DNA of 42,713 bases from Megasphaera massiliensis (GTDB lineage: Bacteria; Bacillota; Negativicutes; Veillonellales; Megasphaeraceae), in NCBI RefSeq assembly GCF_000455225.1, contig NZ_HF954537.1, positions 1,187,350-1,230,062 on the forward strand, given 5' to 3'. Shown one piece after another: positions 23,674 to 32,418 of the stretch. The position numbers and the translations under genes were made by a program. Below the pieces are notes generated by a model that worked only from the letters and a program-made list of their open reading frames with translations, had not been told where the DNA came from and ran no database searches. Positions within the stretch are counted from its first letter, which is position 1. The number at the start of each line of letters is the position of its first letter.

Positions 23674-23727
23674 AAAAAAAGTATGCTTTCACCCCATTCA
23701 TTCTCGTTGAATTGCCGAAAGCATACT
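23674..23727 (-). terminator. Rho-independent terminator after the PC4-like gene
   Basis: An 11-bp stem (AGTATGCTTTC/GAAAGCATACT) with a 26-base loop ends in seven Ts. It isolates the PC4-like gene from the fab operon promoter that follows. Confidence 0.85.
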
Positions 23728-23736
23728 CCTCACTCC

Positions 23737-23967
23737 TTAGTATTTATCGAAATCTATTTCGTTCAATACGTCACGCAGTTTTTCTAACTCTTCTTTGGTC
23801 ATAGTAATCCCTTTGGTCATGGCCTGGTAATCCGGATCCCACGAGCGCAGGTCAAACTTAGGAGCCCGATTGTTCCAGCTGATATAGGTCAATTCTTTGC
23901 GCCATCCGTCCTTATTTTCAGACAAGGTGCCGCAGATATCTTCGATGTTAAAATTTAACTGTGCCAT
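23737..23967 (-). CDS. YdbC-like PC4/p15 single-stranded DNA-binding protein
   Basis: Small protein of 76 residues. It resembles the bacterial YdbC family (for example from Lactococcus), which has the PC4 coactivator fold and binds single-stranded DNA. The recognisable part is the run GWRKELTYISWNN followed by APKFDLRSWDPDY and KGITMTKEEL. The start is the ATG at 23967, 6 bases after GGGAGG. The gene has a strong promoter upstream and a terminator after it, so it is monocistronic. The cellular role of this family is poorly known. Confidence 0.85.
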   Translation of the reverse strand: MAQLNFNIEDICGTLSENKDGWRKELTYISWNNRAPKFDLRSWDPDYQAMTKGITMTKEELEKLRDVLNEIDFDKY

Positions 23968-24035
23968 TGTATACCTCCCGATAGCGTTCATTGTTTGCAT
24001 CATGTCAGGTTATGTCGATAACCCAATTATTTTAT

Positions 24036-24063
24036 ATAATAGCAAATATGCAAATTATGTCAA
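24036..24063 (-). promoter_or_regulatory. Promoter of the YdbC-like gene
   Basis: A perfect -35 TTGACA (24063-24058) and TGC-TATTAT (extended -10, 24041-24036) are separated by 16 bp. The leader before the ATG is about 60 bases. Confidence 0.75.
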
Positions 24064-24103
24064 TACAGCAGATTCGCCAATAATGTCAAGCTTTTTTTCA
24101 CCC

Positions 24104-24940
24104 TTAACCGTGGCTCTTTCTCCGTTTGAAAAGCCCTCCGTGAGCCTCACTGATATCGAAGACCGAGACGAAGGCGGCCGGATCGATGGTCGTAATGGCG
24201 TCGCGAATCTTAGTAATTTCCAGACGCGATACGACGCAGTACAAGATCATCGTCTTTTCCCGTTTATAAGCCCCTTCACCGTTGATGAGGGTTACAGCGC
24301 GGCCCATGTCCTGGGTAAGGCACTGGGCGACGGCGTCGTGTTTTCCCGTTACGATGAGCATCCCCTTCATTTCGTCGAGACCGGTCGTAACGACGTCGAT
24401 CATCTTATAGGCAATGAAGTAGGCGACAAGGGAATACATGGCACTGTCCCAAGAAAAGACAAAGCCTGAGCTGCCTAAAATGAAGAGGTTGAAGAACATA
24501 ATGATTTCGCCGACAGAAAAAGGCATCTGACGATCGGCGATGATGGCCAGGACTTCCGTGCCGTCAAGGGACCCGCCCCAGCGAATGATGAGGCCGACAC
24601 CGAGACCGATGATGATGCCGCCGTAAATGGTCGATAGAAAGGGATCTGACGTGACCGGCGGATAGTGGAGGAAATCGCTCCATACGGACAAACAAAGAAT
24701 CGAAAAGAGCGATGACACGGTAAAAAAGGCACCGATTTTTTTATACCCGAATATGAAAAAGGGAATGTTCAAAACGATGATGAAAATACTGAAGCTGACG
24801 CCCGTAAGCTCAGCTGCCATGAGAGCAATGCCGACGACACCGCCGTCAATGACGTGGTTCGGTACGAGGAATACATCGAGACCGAGCGTATAGATGAAGG
24901 CCCCAAAGGCAAGCCCCAAGGCGCGTAAGAAATATTTCAT
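24104..24940 (-). CDS. YitT-family membrane protein (DUF161/DUF2179)
   Basis: Protein of 278 residues with an N-terminal block of about five to six hydrophobic helices. The family signature PNHVIDGGVVGIAL is near residue 27 and RWGGSLDGTEVLA near 118. A soluble C-terminal DUF2179 domain from about residue 190 contains GEGAYKREKTMILYCVVSR. The function of the family is unknown; some members are proposed transporters. It starts 3 bases after the stop of the RuvC-fold gene and is the last gene of that unit. Confidence 0.88.
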   Translation of the reverse strand: MKYFLRALGLAFGAFIYTLGLDVFLVPNHVIDGGVVGIALMAAELTGVSFSIFIIVLNIPFFIFGYKKIGAFFTVSSLFSILCLSVWSDFLHYPPVTSDPFLSTIYGGIIIGLGVGLIIRWGGSLDGTEVLAIIADRQMPFSVGEIIMFFNLFILGSSGFVFSWDSAMYSLVAYFIAYKMIDVVTTGLDEMKGMLIVTGKHDAVAQCLTQDMGRAVTLINGEGAYKREKTMILYCVVSRLEITKIRDAITTIDPAAFVSVFDISEAHGGLFKRRKSHG

Positions 24941-24943
24941 AGA

Positions 24944-25357
24944 TTACCTCCCTGTTTTTTTAGCTACATAGCGGCGACCGATGATCCAGGCGACAAAATC
25001 GTCGACCGGTTCCGGCGGATATTGAAGCGACAAGGGGACAAAACGCCGCCACCCCTTGCGCGGTGTGTACTTAAAATAGAGATTACGCCCTTCAACGGTC
25101 GTAAATTTTTCATCGATAAGTGAAAACGTGACGGCATAGCTGCTGCCGGCAATCCACTGCTCAACCAACGGCTGCAGATGCTTATGGTTCGTCCCGTCCC
25201 CCATGACGATATGGGAAAAGGGATAGGTCCCATAGATCTCTTCGATATAAGAAAGAAGGTCCGGCGTCGGCACGATGGCCTTGGTGACCAGGCTGCCGTC
25301 ATCATTCACAACGGCAGTCCCCGTCTTTTCTGAGCCCGGGTCAATAGCAAAAATCAT
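24944..25357 (-). CDS. YqgF/RuvC-like RNase H-fold protein
   Basis: Protein of 137 residues that begins IFAIDPGSEKTGTAVV, the first strand and Asp of the RuvC/YqgF fold. Further acidic residues lie in LIDEKFTTVEGR near residue 80 and PVDDFVAWIIG near 120, in keeping with a nuclease or Holliday-junction-resolvase-like site. It lacks the usual features of the housekeeping YqgF (RuvX), so it is probably a paralogue of unknown substrate. It lies between the DUF3084 and YitT genes. Confidence 0.7.
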   Translation of the reverse strand: MIFAIDPGSEKTGTAVVNDDGSLVTKAIVPTPDLLSYIEEIYGTYPFSHIVMGDGTNHKHLQPLVEQWIAGSSYAVTFSLIDEKFTTVEGRNLYFKYTPRKGWRRFVPLSLQYPPEPVDDFVAWIIGRRYVAKKTGR

Positions 25358-25369
25358 GGTCTTCCTCCC

Positions 25370-26629
25370 TTACTTACCGGCTTCGACGCGGATGTCAATC
25401 TGCAGCGGTCCTGCCGTATAGGTGTCGGTTTCCGCCACAGCTTTGAGGACGACAGCGGTCCCGGCATGGCTCCGAATGCGATTGATAGTGTCGAACATTT
25501 CCGAGGCCGTCAAAGCGCCGACGTTGCCCGTCAAAGGATCCGGCAAGAGACCCTTAGTCTGGGCCTGTTGGTTTACATTGTGCAGGAAGCGCATGACCTG
25601 CAGTTCTGTATTACCCGACAGATCATCACCGGTCAACGTTTCTTCAAAGACGACGTCGCCGCGATGATAAATCAATTGGTTATCATACATTTCGACATGA
25701 ACCAAGGCCGGCTCGCCGAGGATGATGTTGCCGGCAGCGATGATCCGCACCAATTTTTGCGATTTACCGGCTTTTTGCAGCGCATCGACGGTGGCATTGA
25801 ATTCTTCCGGAGAAATATACAGCAAAATCGTATTTTCATCAGAAACGCCGAGATGGCGGCCAATCATCGTGTTGGTCTGACTCATAGCCCGACTCAGTTC
25901 TTCCCGCGTCTGTTCAATGGAAAGACCGCCGCGAAGGACGTTGCTCGAAAGGACTTCGCCGACGCGGAATACGACCGTACCTTCACGGATATTGGTCATC
26001 GTCGCGTTGAGCAGCTTAATGCGCTTGTCAAGGCCGTCGATGGTATCCATCATTTTATTCTTTGTTTCTTCCAGCATAGCCACGTCCTGGCGCGCTTTTT
26101 CACTGTCGGCCAGGGCCGAGTCACGCTGCTTTTTCGCCTCATCCATAGCCACCTGAATGACCGTCAGCTGACGAGCCTTGTCGTCGCGAGCCAGTTGAGC
26201 CTGCTGAAGGTCCATTTGGGTGGCACGGATTTCTTCGTTTTTCCCATCGAGCTGTTCCTGTTGTTGTTTTAACAGTTCTTCATTAGACGCAATCAGTTGG
26301 TTCTTATCATCAAGTTCCTTGCCAAGCTCTACGGCCTGCTGCATAAGCTGGCTGCGCTGGGCTTCGAGCTGGGCTTTCTGCATCTGAAGCTGATGCATGC
26401 CGAACAAAGCGATGCGGACGTTTTCGGAAAGGATGGACATGACGCCTAAGGTAATGGCGGCGATACTGATGCCGGTCAGGATGGTGACTAAGATAGACGT
26501 GTACTTCGGCCTGAGTCCGAATAATTTAATTTTTTGTTTGCCTACACGAGAGCCGATTTTATCGCCAAGATAGGCAATAATGCCGCCCATAACGGCTAAA
26601 ACGACCAGCATAACCCATCCGTATTCCAT
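25370..26629 (-). CDS. DUF3084 membrane-anchored coiled-coil protein
   Basis: Protein of 419 residues. The N-terminus has two hydrophobic helices (about residues 4-22 and 44-64) separated by a basic loop with GSRVGKQKIKLFGLRPKYTS. A long coiled coil rich in Gln, Glu and Lys covers about residues 80-205, and a globular C-terminal DUF3084 region follows. The start is the ATG at 26629 with a GGTGGTGG ribosome site. DUF3084 proteins are of unknown function. Its place next to the Lpt genes hints at an envelope role, which is inference only. Confidence 0.82.
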   Translation of the reverse strand: MEYGWVMLVVLAVMGGIIAYLGDKIGSRVGKQKIKLFGLRPKYTSILVTILTGISIAAITLGVMSILSENVRIALFGMHQLQMQKAQLEAQRSQLMQQAVELGKELDDKNQLIASNEELLKQQQEQLDGKNEEIRATQMDLQQAQLARDDKARQLTVIQVAMDEAKKQRDSALADSEKARQDVAMLEETKNKMMDTIDGLDKRIKLLNATMTNIREGTVVFRVGEVLSSNVLRGGLSIEQTREELSRAMSQTNTMIGRHLGVSDENTILLYISPEEFNATVDALQKAGKSQKLVRIIAAGNIILGEPALVHVEMYDNQLIYHRGDVVFEETLTGDDLSGNTELQVMRFLHNVNQQAQTKGLLPDPLTGNVGALTASEMFDTINRIRSHAGTAVVLKAVAETDTYTAGPLQIDIRVEAGK

Positions 26630-26660
26630 AAGCCACCACCTTTTCTCATCATTTAAGTTC

Positions 26661-26671
26661 ATTATATTATA
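26661..26671 (-). promoter_or_regulatory. Candidate -10 elements of the DUF3084 operon
   Basis: Two overlapping TATAAT hexamers lie about 35 bases before the start codon. The only -35 candidate (TTGCAG, 18 bp upstream) is weak. In the remaining 130 bases up to the lpt terminator I saw nothing else convincing. Confidence 0.45.
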
Positions 26672-26804
26672 GACTATAAAGGAGACTTCCTGCAAGCGTG
26701 AAGGAACAGAAAGGCTCCCATTATCCCAAAACGGTCGAAGTCCTATCGTATTTCAGTCACAATCGAGACTCTGATTTTCGGGCTCTATTTCATAATTGAA
26801 TCTC

Positions 26805-26837
26805 AAAAAAAGGAACTGCCTATCGGACAGTTCCTTT
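26805..26837 (-). terminator. Rho-independent terminator of the lpx-kds-lpt operon
   Basis: A 10-bp stem AAAGGAACTG/CAGTTCCTTT with a 9-base loop is followed by seven Ts, directly after the stop of the LptF/G gene. Confidence 0.9.
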
Positions 26838-26839
26838 GC

Positions 26840-27928
26840 TTACTTCGATTTCTTATAGACTAAGATGACACCGGCGATACCGCAGATGATATCGGGCAAA
26901 AAGGCGGCGATATACGCCGGTATCTTACCGCCGTTCCCCAGGGCATTGCCGAGGGTCATGATCGAGTAATAGATAAAGATGACGACGACACTGATGCCAA
27001 AGCCGATGGAAGAGCTTCCGCGCTGCTTCTGCATTCCCAATGGGGCACCGACGACAGCACAGACGAGGCTGGCCAGTGGCAAGGCAAAGCGGTTGTACAT
27101 TTCGACTTTCATCTTATTGGTATCGACAGAGTTTTGGTCGAGGAGTTTTATCTGTTCGCGCAGTTCACGAATGGTCAACTCATCCGGTTTTTTCTGAGAG
27201 GCAGAAATTTTATCCGGCTTCTGCGTCACCGGAAGGGCCTGGTTTTGGAACTTCATGGACCGCGTCGTCCGCTCATCCGTCGAGACGTCAAAAATCGTGC
27301 CTTCGTGCATGATCCATTTCTGTCCGTTCCAGTCGGCACGGTCGGCCTGTTCGACGCGCTTGAGCTGGTCGTTTTCAAATTCCTGGACGGTAATATCCTT
27401 CAATTGCCTTGATTCCGCATCGTACTGCCGGGCATACATCAGGCTGGATATATCGGAGCCGTCTGTATTTTTGATGATAATATGATCCTGTGTCTTCGGT
27501 GCGACGTTGTGCTTTATTTCGTCGTTAATAATCCGGTTATAGGCGTTATTGGCCTTGGGCACGACGTATTCATTAAAGGCCGTAGCACTGAGTGAAATAA
27601 ACAAGGCGGCGACGAATACCGGCATGGCCAGGCGGATGAAGTTTTGACCGCCGGCCCGCATGACGATCATTTCACTGGAACTTGAAAGGCGGCCAAAGGC
27701 CATGAGCGAACCTAAGAGGACGGACATGGGAAAGGTGATGACGATGATAGAGGGTATGGCCAGCACGAAGACGCGAAAAGCCGCCCAAGGAGAAGCGCCG
27801 TACTGATTGATAAGGTTGGCAATCCGGTACAGCGTCCCTGTGCCGATGAAAACGGCCGTAAAGGCGCAGACGCCAAACAGAAAGGGGCCGATAAATTCTT
27901 TTAATATATACTTGTCTAATATACGCAT
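26840..27928 (-). CDS. LptF/LptG-family (YjgP/YjgQ) LPS export permease
   Basis: Inner-membrane permease that with LptB forms the LPS-extracting ABC transporter. The 362-residue protein starts MRILDKYILKEFIGPFLFG, a typical LptF/G beginning. Three hydrophobic helices lie in the first 120 residues (one followed by GSLMAFGRLSSSSEMIVMRAGG), a beta-jellyroll-like soluble domain spans about 130-260, and three more helices are at the end. It is the only permease of this family in the window, whereas proteobacteria have two different ones. I cannot say if it is LptF or LptG. Confidence 0.92.
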   Translation of the reverse strand: MRILDKYILKEFIGPFLFGVCAFTAVFIGTGTLYRIANLINQYGASPWAAFRVFVLAIPSIIVITFPMSVLLGSLMAFGRLSSSSEMIVMRAGGQNFIRLAMPVFVAALFISLSATAFNEYVVPKANNAYNRIINDEIKHNVAPKTQDHIIIKNTDGSDISSLMYARQYDAESRQLKDITVQEFENDQLKRVEQADRADWNGQKWIMHEGTIFDVSTDERTTRSMKFQNQALPVTQKPDKISASQKKPDELTIRELREQIKLLDQNSVDTNKMKVEMYNRFALPLASLVCAVVGAPLGMQKQRGSSSIGFGISVVVIFIYYSIMTLGNALGNGGKIPAYIAAFLPDIICGIAGVILVYKKSK

Positions 27929-27941
27929 TCCATACTCCCTG

Positions 27942-28661
27942 TTACATCCTGAATTCTTCGCCTAAGTAGAATTTCTTGGCGACCGGGTCATTGGCGATGA
28001 AGTCCGGACTGCCTTCGAGGAGGATTTTTCCGTCACTCAAAATATAGGCTTTATCGACGATGCTGAGCGTTTCCCGGACATTATGGTCGGTAATGAGGAC
28101 GCCCATACCGCGCCGTTTCAAATGGCTGATAATGCCTTGGATATCGTTGACCGCTAAGGGGTCGATGCCGGCAAAAGGTTCGTCGAGGAGAATGAAAGCC
28201 GGATCGGTCACCAGGCAGCGGGCGATTTCGACGCGGCGCCGTTCGCCTCCGGAGAGCTGGATGCCCAGTCGGTCCCGCAGCTGGGTAATGGAAAACTCTT
28301 CCATCAAGGCTTCAGCCTTTTCATGCTGCTGTTTTTTGCTGAGCTTCGTCGTTTCCAGCAGGGCCAGGAGGTTGTCCTCTACGGTCAGCTTACGGAAGAT
28401 AGATGCTTCCTGAGGCAGATAGCCGATGCCGTGGGCCGCCCGTTGGTGGATGGGAAGCTGAGTAATATCGTTTCCGTCAATCGTGATTTCGCCGGATGTC
28501 GGCCGCTCGATGCCGACAATCATGTAGAAGGTCGTCGTCTTCCCCGCCCCGTTAGGGCCGAGGAGACCTACGATTTCTCCTTGGTCGACACGAATGCTGA
28601 CACCGTCGACGGCATTTCTTTCTTTATACGATTTTACGAGATCTTTGGTCTGAATGAACAT
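27942..28661 (-). CDS. lptB: LPS export ABC transporter ATPase LptB
   Basis: Cytoplasmic ATPase that powers LPS extraction, 239 residues. The Walker A is GPNGAGKTT near residue 35, the Q-loop region is YLPQEASIF near 83, the ABC signature is [13 protein letters not shown] near 137, Walker B is [12 protein letters not shown] near 158, and the switch His lies in ITDHNVRE near 192. It lies between lptA and the permease gene, which confirms the assignment over other ABC ATPases. Confidence 0.96.
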   Translation of the reverse strand: MFIQTKDLVKSYKERNAVDGVSIRVDQGEIVGLLGPNGAGKTTTFYMIVGIERPTSGEITIDGNDITQLPIHQRAAHGIGYLPQEASIFRKLTVEDNLLALLETTKLSKKQQHEKAEALMEEFSITQLRDRLGIQLSGGERRRVEIARCLVTDPAFILLDEPFAGIDPLAVNDIQGIISHLKRRGMGVLITDHNVRETLSIVDKAYILSDGKILLEGSPDFIANDPVAKKFYLGEEFRM

Positions 28662-28670
28662 GGATACCCC

Positions 28671-29411
28671 TTACTCACTGCCCGGCACGATGACGATGGT
28701 CGAGCGGCTGCGAGTCTGAACAGAATTATCGGCAAGTTGAATATCGACATTATCCCCATTTAAGGAATTGCCGTTCTGGGTCGCATTGACGTTGCCCCGG
28801 AGATGGACGACGCCGTCATTTTGGCCCGGAGTCTGGGTGTAGATGGCCTGATTGGCATAGGCCACCAGGTTGTCCCCCGGCGATTCGATATGGACATTGC
28901 CCGTACCGACGGCCTTTATCTGTTTAAACCAGGCATCGATGTGGTCGGCCCACATCTGCGACCCCTGAGCTTCGAGATAGCCGTTGCCGGTGACGATGCT
29001 GTGATCCTTGTCGAGGTAGTATTCTACCTTATCACCGCGAACTTTTTTATCTTCATAGACACCGTGGACATTCCCCGTGGCTACGATATAGTTGCGGTTC
29101 GTCGAATGCATTTTATCTGAATTGAGCTGCATATTCGGCTGCTGTACGGCAACATTGCCTTCCATGTCGGCTTCGGACGTCTTCAAGTTGTAGACGCCTT
29201 TATTGCCGGTCATGGTCGCCTGGTCGCGGACGATGACGACGTTGCCCGTAGCCGTTGCCACCTGCGTCTTACCGTTGTATTCGAGCTTGTCTGCCGTAAC
29301 CGATACGGCAGGATTGCCGTTGTTATCGGCGGCCATGACCCCGGCAGACGGAAGGATCAAGGACCCGATAAGGGCAGCGGCTGCCAATTTTCTTCCCAAG
29401 AATTCTATCAT
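28671..29411 (-). CDS. lptA: LptA/OstA-like periplasmic LPS transport protein
   Basis: Bridges the periplasm with a beta-jellyroll filament for LPS transport. The 246 residues begin with a signal peptide (GRKLAAAALIGSLILPS, with cleavage likely after GVMAAD-like AMA/ADN around residue 28). Two or more OstA-type repeats follow, visible as repeated TATGNVVIVRDQ, VATGNVHGVYED and KAVGTGNVHIE segments. It is longer than the Escherichia protein (about 185), suggesting an extra repeat. It lies between lptC and lptB. Confidence 0.9.
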   Translation of the reverse strand: MIEFLGRKLAAAALIGSLILPSAGVMAADNNGNPAVSVTADKLEYNGKTQVATATGNVVIVRDQATMTGNKGVYNLKTSEADMEGNVAVQQPNMQLNSDKMHSTNRNYIVATGNVHGVYEDKKVRGDKVEYYLDKDHSIVTGNGYLEAQGSQMWADHIDAWFKQIKAVGTGNVHIESPGDNLVAYANQAIYTQTPGQNDGVVHLRGNVNATQNGNSLNGDNVDIQLADNSVQTRSRSTIVIVPGSE

Positions 29412-29413
29412 AA

Positions 29414-29968
29414 TTATTCTCCCCTTGTCACTTGCGCATGGCCGGTCAGCAAGACCTTGGTCAGACTGCTGTCGGTTTCAAAAGAATCTGCTTTCAGCGT
29501 CGTATTATCATGGCGCTCCATGACGACTTTGCCGCCTTTAATCATACGCGTATCCATATTATAATACACACTGCCTTCAGTCTGCAACGTATCGCCCTTA
29601 TCGGTTTCAGCCTTGACCGGCTGCTTGATTTCAATGGTACGCTTTTCCCGGTCGACAATGCCTTTATCAGAGGTAATGGTCATCTGCGTTCCGTCTTCGG
29701 CGACGACCAGTGCTTTCGGATTCGTAAAGTACATGATCTGCGTATCCGGATCGATTTGAATCTTATCCGCCGTCAGTCTCCAGACCAGTTTGCCATCCTG
29801 TTTTTCTTCGAGTTCCGATCCATCGAACTCGACGAGCTTATCAGGACTTACCATCGTATCCTCCGACGTGTTGGGATTCATGAAGACGTAGAGCATGACA
29901 GCAAAGCCGATGACTGCGATGACGGCAATCAGGGAAATCTTATTCTTTTTCAGCTTTTCGGCTATCAT
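29414..29968 (-). CDS. lptC: LPS export protein LptC
   Basis: Bitopic inner-membrane protein linking the LptBFG extractor to LptA. The 184 residues have one N-terminal transmembrane helix (about 12-31) and then an OstA-like beta domain, with LTADKIQIDPDTQIMYF and a terminal LLTGHAQVTRGE. The start is the ATG at 29968, 7 bases after GGAGGCG. This overlaps the end of lpxL by 29 bases. The stop is 2 bases before lptA. Confidence 0.88.
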   Translation of the reverse strand: MIAEKLKKNKISLIAVIAVIGFAVMLYVFMNPNTSEDTMVSPDKLVEFDGSELEEKQDGKLVWRLTADKIQIDPDTQIMYFTNPKALVVAEDGTQMTITSDKGIVDREKRTIEIKQPVKAETDKGDTLQTEGSVYYNMDTRMIKGGKVVMERHDNTTLKADSFETDSSLTKVLLTGHAQVTRGE

Positions 29969-30878
29969 CGATATGCGCCTCCGGTTTCTGTTGTAATGCA
30001 ATGATCTCTTCCGGCTCCGTACTCCAGCGATGCTGGAACCACAGCCATTCGGTCGGATGTTCTTTGATGAAATTTTCCGTAATAACCGCCATCTTACGGG
30101 TCATGCGGGCAATATCGGCTTCCTTATCCCCCGTGTCTTCATAATGCATGATTTCCCCGATAGCCAGGTGCGTACGGTGGTTCTCATCATGGATGGTAAA
30201 GACCGGAATGATGGGCGAGTGAAATTTTTGGGCAAACATGGCCGGTCCCTTAGGCGTCGAGCTCATCTTCCCCAAGAAGGGCTGGGGCACGCCGTAAAAT
30301 CCGCCGTCTTGGTCGGCCAAAAAGCCGAGGAGTTTCTTTCGTTTCAGGGCACGGGCGGCGATGATCATTTCATTACCGCCTCGGGCAAAGACTTCAAGTC
30401 CCATGCCTTCCCGATTTTCATTGAGCAGTCGGGTAACGGCACTATTAGCCTGGTTTTTGACAATCGTCGATGCCGGATAGCCATACATGGCTAAGGCACC
30501 GAGCCATTCCCAGTTCCCCATATGCGCGGTAAGAACGATGACCCCTTTATCTTCTTTCATCGCTTCATCGAGTCGTTCCGGATGGTCGAGCGTGACGTAT
30601 TGGCGAATATTGTCGGGATTCAACCGCGGCGTATAGAGAATTTCCATCAGCGACTGTCCCAGATTGCGAAAGACTTCGGTCATGATGGCTTCCGCTTCGG
30701 GCCGACTGCATTCCAAACCGCGCTGGATTTGGAAGATACCGCGTTCGCGCTGCTTTTTCATAAGTTTTCCTACGAAAGGACCGAGTGTACGGCCCAAAGA
30801 AATGATGAGCGGATACGGAAGACAACAGAGAAATTTCCCAAATCCGCGAGCAACGTGGTACTGCCATTCCTTCCCCAC
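29940..30878 (-). CDS. lpxL: Lipid A late acyltransferase (LpxL/HtrB family)
   Basis: Adds a secondary acyl chain from acyl-ACP to Kdo-lipid A at the inner membrane. The 312-residue protein has a hydrophobic N-terminal stretch near residues 15-30 and the HX4E active-site motif HMGNWE at His119-Glu124, followed by FARGGNEMI near 165 and FLADQDGG near 190. It starts with GTG at 30878, 8 bases from GGAGAG. It is the only enzyme of the family in this window, so a penta-acyl product, or a second copy elsewhere, is possible. LpxL versus LpxM cannot be told apart by eye. Confidence 0.88.
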   Translation of the reverse strand: MGKEWQYHVARGFGKFLCCLPYPLIISLGRTLGPFVGKLMKKQRERGIFQIQRGLECSRPEAEAIMTEVFRNLGQSLMEILYTPRLNPDNIRQYVTLDHPERLDEAMKEDKGVIVLTAHMGNWEWLGALAMYGYPASTIVKNQANSAVTRLLNENREGMGLEVFARGGNEMIIAARALKRKKLLGFLADQDGGFYGVPQPFLGKMSSTPKGPAMFAQKFHSPIIPVFTIHDENHRTHLAIGEIMHYEDTGDKEADIARMTRKMAVITENFIKEHPTEWLWFQHRWSTEPEEIIALQQKPEAHIDDSRKAEKE

Positions 30879-30896
30879 AGTACAGACTCTCCTTTC

Positions 30897-31433
30897 TTAT
30901 TGGCGCAACGTAAATGCCGAATCCCCCAGATAACGGCGCAGGACGTCATCCCAAACGTGTTGGCTTTTTAAAATATATTCGGCAAACTCCCTGAGGGCCC
31001 CATGGCCGCCGGGATAGGCAGACACAAAAGCAGCCGAGTTCCGTGCTTCTTCACAGGCATCGAGGGGGGCGGCACCAAATCCGGCATTGGCAATGAGTTC
31101 AACGTCATTCAGGTCATCTCCCATGTAAGCCACTTCATCGAGAGAAAGACCGATTTCACTGCATAATTGCTGCATAGACCGCAGTTTATGAGAACAATCC
31201 TGCAGGACATAATCGATATGCAAATCCTTGGCACGCTGTTCAACCATGGGTGAACGGCGACCCGTAACCAAAGCCGTCTTCAAGCCGGCTGCCCGGACCA
31301 GGGAAATCCCCATGCCGTCACGAGCCGAAAAGCCTTTCATGGCATCGCCGGACGGACTGTAATAAATAATGCCGTCCGTTAAGACGCCGTCGACATCGAG
31401 GGCCAGCATTTTAACGTGTGTCAAAAAGCCCAT
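30897..31433 (-). CDS. kdsC: 3-deoxy-manno-octulosonate-8-phosphatase KdsC
   Basis: Removes phosphate from Kdo-8-P. The 178-residue protein is a capless HAD phosphatase, with the nucleophile motif LALDVDGVLTDG near residue 10, VTGRRSP near 57, and MGDDLNDVELI near 103. Its ATG shares one base with the kdsD stop (TGATG), so the two are translationally coupled. Confidence 0.95.
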   Translation of the reverse strand: MGFLTHVKMLALDVDGVLTDGIIYYSPSGDAMKGFSARDGMGISLVRAAGLKTALVTGRRSPMVEQRAKDLHIDYVLQDCSHKLRSMQQLCSEIGLSLDEVAYMGDDLNDVELIANAGFGAAPLDACEEARNSAAFVSAYPGGHGALREFAEYILKSQHVWDDVLRRYLGDSAFTLRQ

Positions 31434-32407
31434 CAGACCACTCCCTGCCGCAGTAAATCTGTAATGTGGACCATGCCGACGACCTTCTGATCTTCATCGA
31501 CGACGGGCAGGACCGTAATCGGCCGCGGCTGATTCTTTTCCATGATGTGCAGGGCTTCTGTCGCCAGTTTATGGTTGACGATCACCCGCGGGTTTTTGGT
31601 CATCATGGCGTCGACGGGCCACTGCAGGAAATTAGAGCCCGTTTCCAGACCGCGGCGGACGTCGCCGTCGGTGACGAGACCGATCAGTTTGCCGCCTTCA
31701 TCGATGACGGAAACGGCGCCGAGGCCTTTTTCGGTCATGAGAAACAGGGCGTCCTGAACGCTGCTGTCTTCATTGACGACCGGGTTGTCCTCGCCTTTAT
31801 GCATGACATCATCGACGGTGAGCAGCAGTTTTTTGCCAAGGGCACCGCCGGGATGGAAGATACCGAATTGTTCTTTCGTAAAGTGGTGCTGTGTAAGGAG
31901 AACCACTGCCAGGGCATCGCCAAGAGCCAACGAGACGGTCGTACTCGTCGTCGGAGCCAGTCCTAAGGGGCAGGCTTCTTTTTCAACGGATGCATCGAGG
32001 ATGATGTCAGCATGTTTAGCCAAGGTCGAATTATGGTTGCCGACGACGGCGATGAGTTTCGCCCCAATGCGTTTGAGCGACGGCAGGGTATTGAGGATTT
32101 CAATGGTTTCCCCGCTGTTTGAAAAAGCGAGGACGACATCGTCGGCCGTAACCATGCCCAAGTCACCGTGGATCCCTTCAGCCGGATGGAGAAAAATGGA
32201 CGGCGTTCCCGTACTCGACAAGGTAGCCGCTACTTTGCGGGCAATATGCCCTGATTTTCCCATGCCGGTGACAATGACCCGACCGTGGGATTCCATGATA
32301 AGATTCACGGCATTGACGAAGTTCTGATCCAATGTCGGAATTAATTTTTCAATCCCCTGTGCTTCCTGATGGAGCACGTCTCTTGCTTCTTCTAAAATAT
32401 CCATCAT
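31433..32407 (-). CDS. kdsD: Arabinose-5-phosphate isomerase KdsD (KpsF/GutQ)
   Basis: Converts ribulose-5-P to arabinose-5-P, the first step towards Kdo. The 324 residues contain a SIS domain (VIVTGMGKSGHIARKVAATLSSTG region near 45-70, and AFSNSGETIEI near 95) and two C-terminal CBS domains from about 205. The start is the ATG at 32407 with GAGGGGAG five bases upstream. It follows kdsA, so the four Kdo genes kdsB-kdsA-kdsD-kdsC are contiguous. Confidence 0.95.
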   Translation of the reverse strand: MMDILEEARDVLHQEAQGIEKLIPTLDQNFVNAVNLIMESHGRVIVTGMGKSGHIARKVAATLSSTGTPSIFLHPAEGIHGDLGMVTADDVVLAFSNSGETIEILNTLPSLKRIGAKLIAVVGNHNSTLAKHADIILDASVEKEACPLGLAPTTSTTVSLALGDALAVVLLTQHHFTKEQFGIFHPGGALGKKLLLTVDDVMHKGEDNPVVNEDSSVQDALFLMTEKGLGAVSVIDEGGKLIGLVTDGDVRRGLETGSNFLQWPVDAMMTKNPRVIVNHKLATEALHIMEKNQPRPITVLPVVDEDQKVVGMVHITDLLRQGVV

Positions 32408-32418
32408 ATCGGCTCCCC

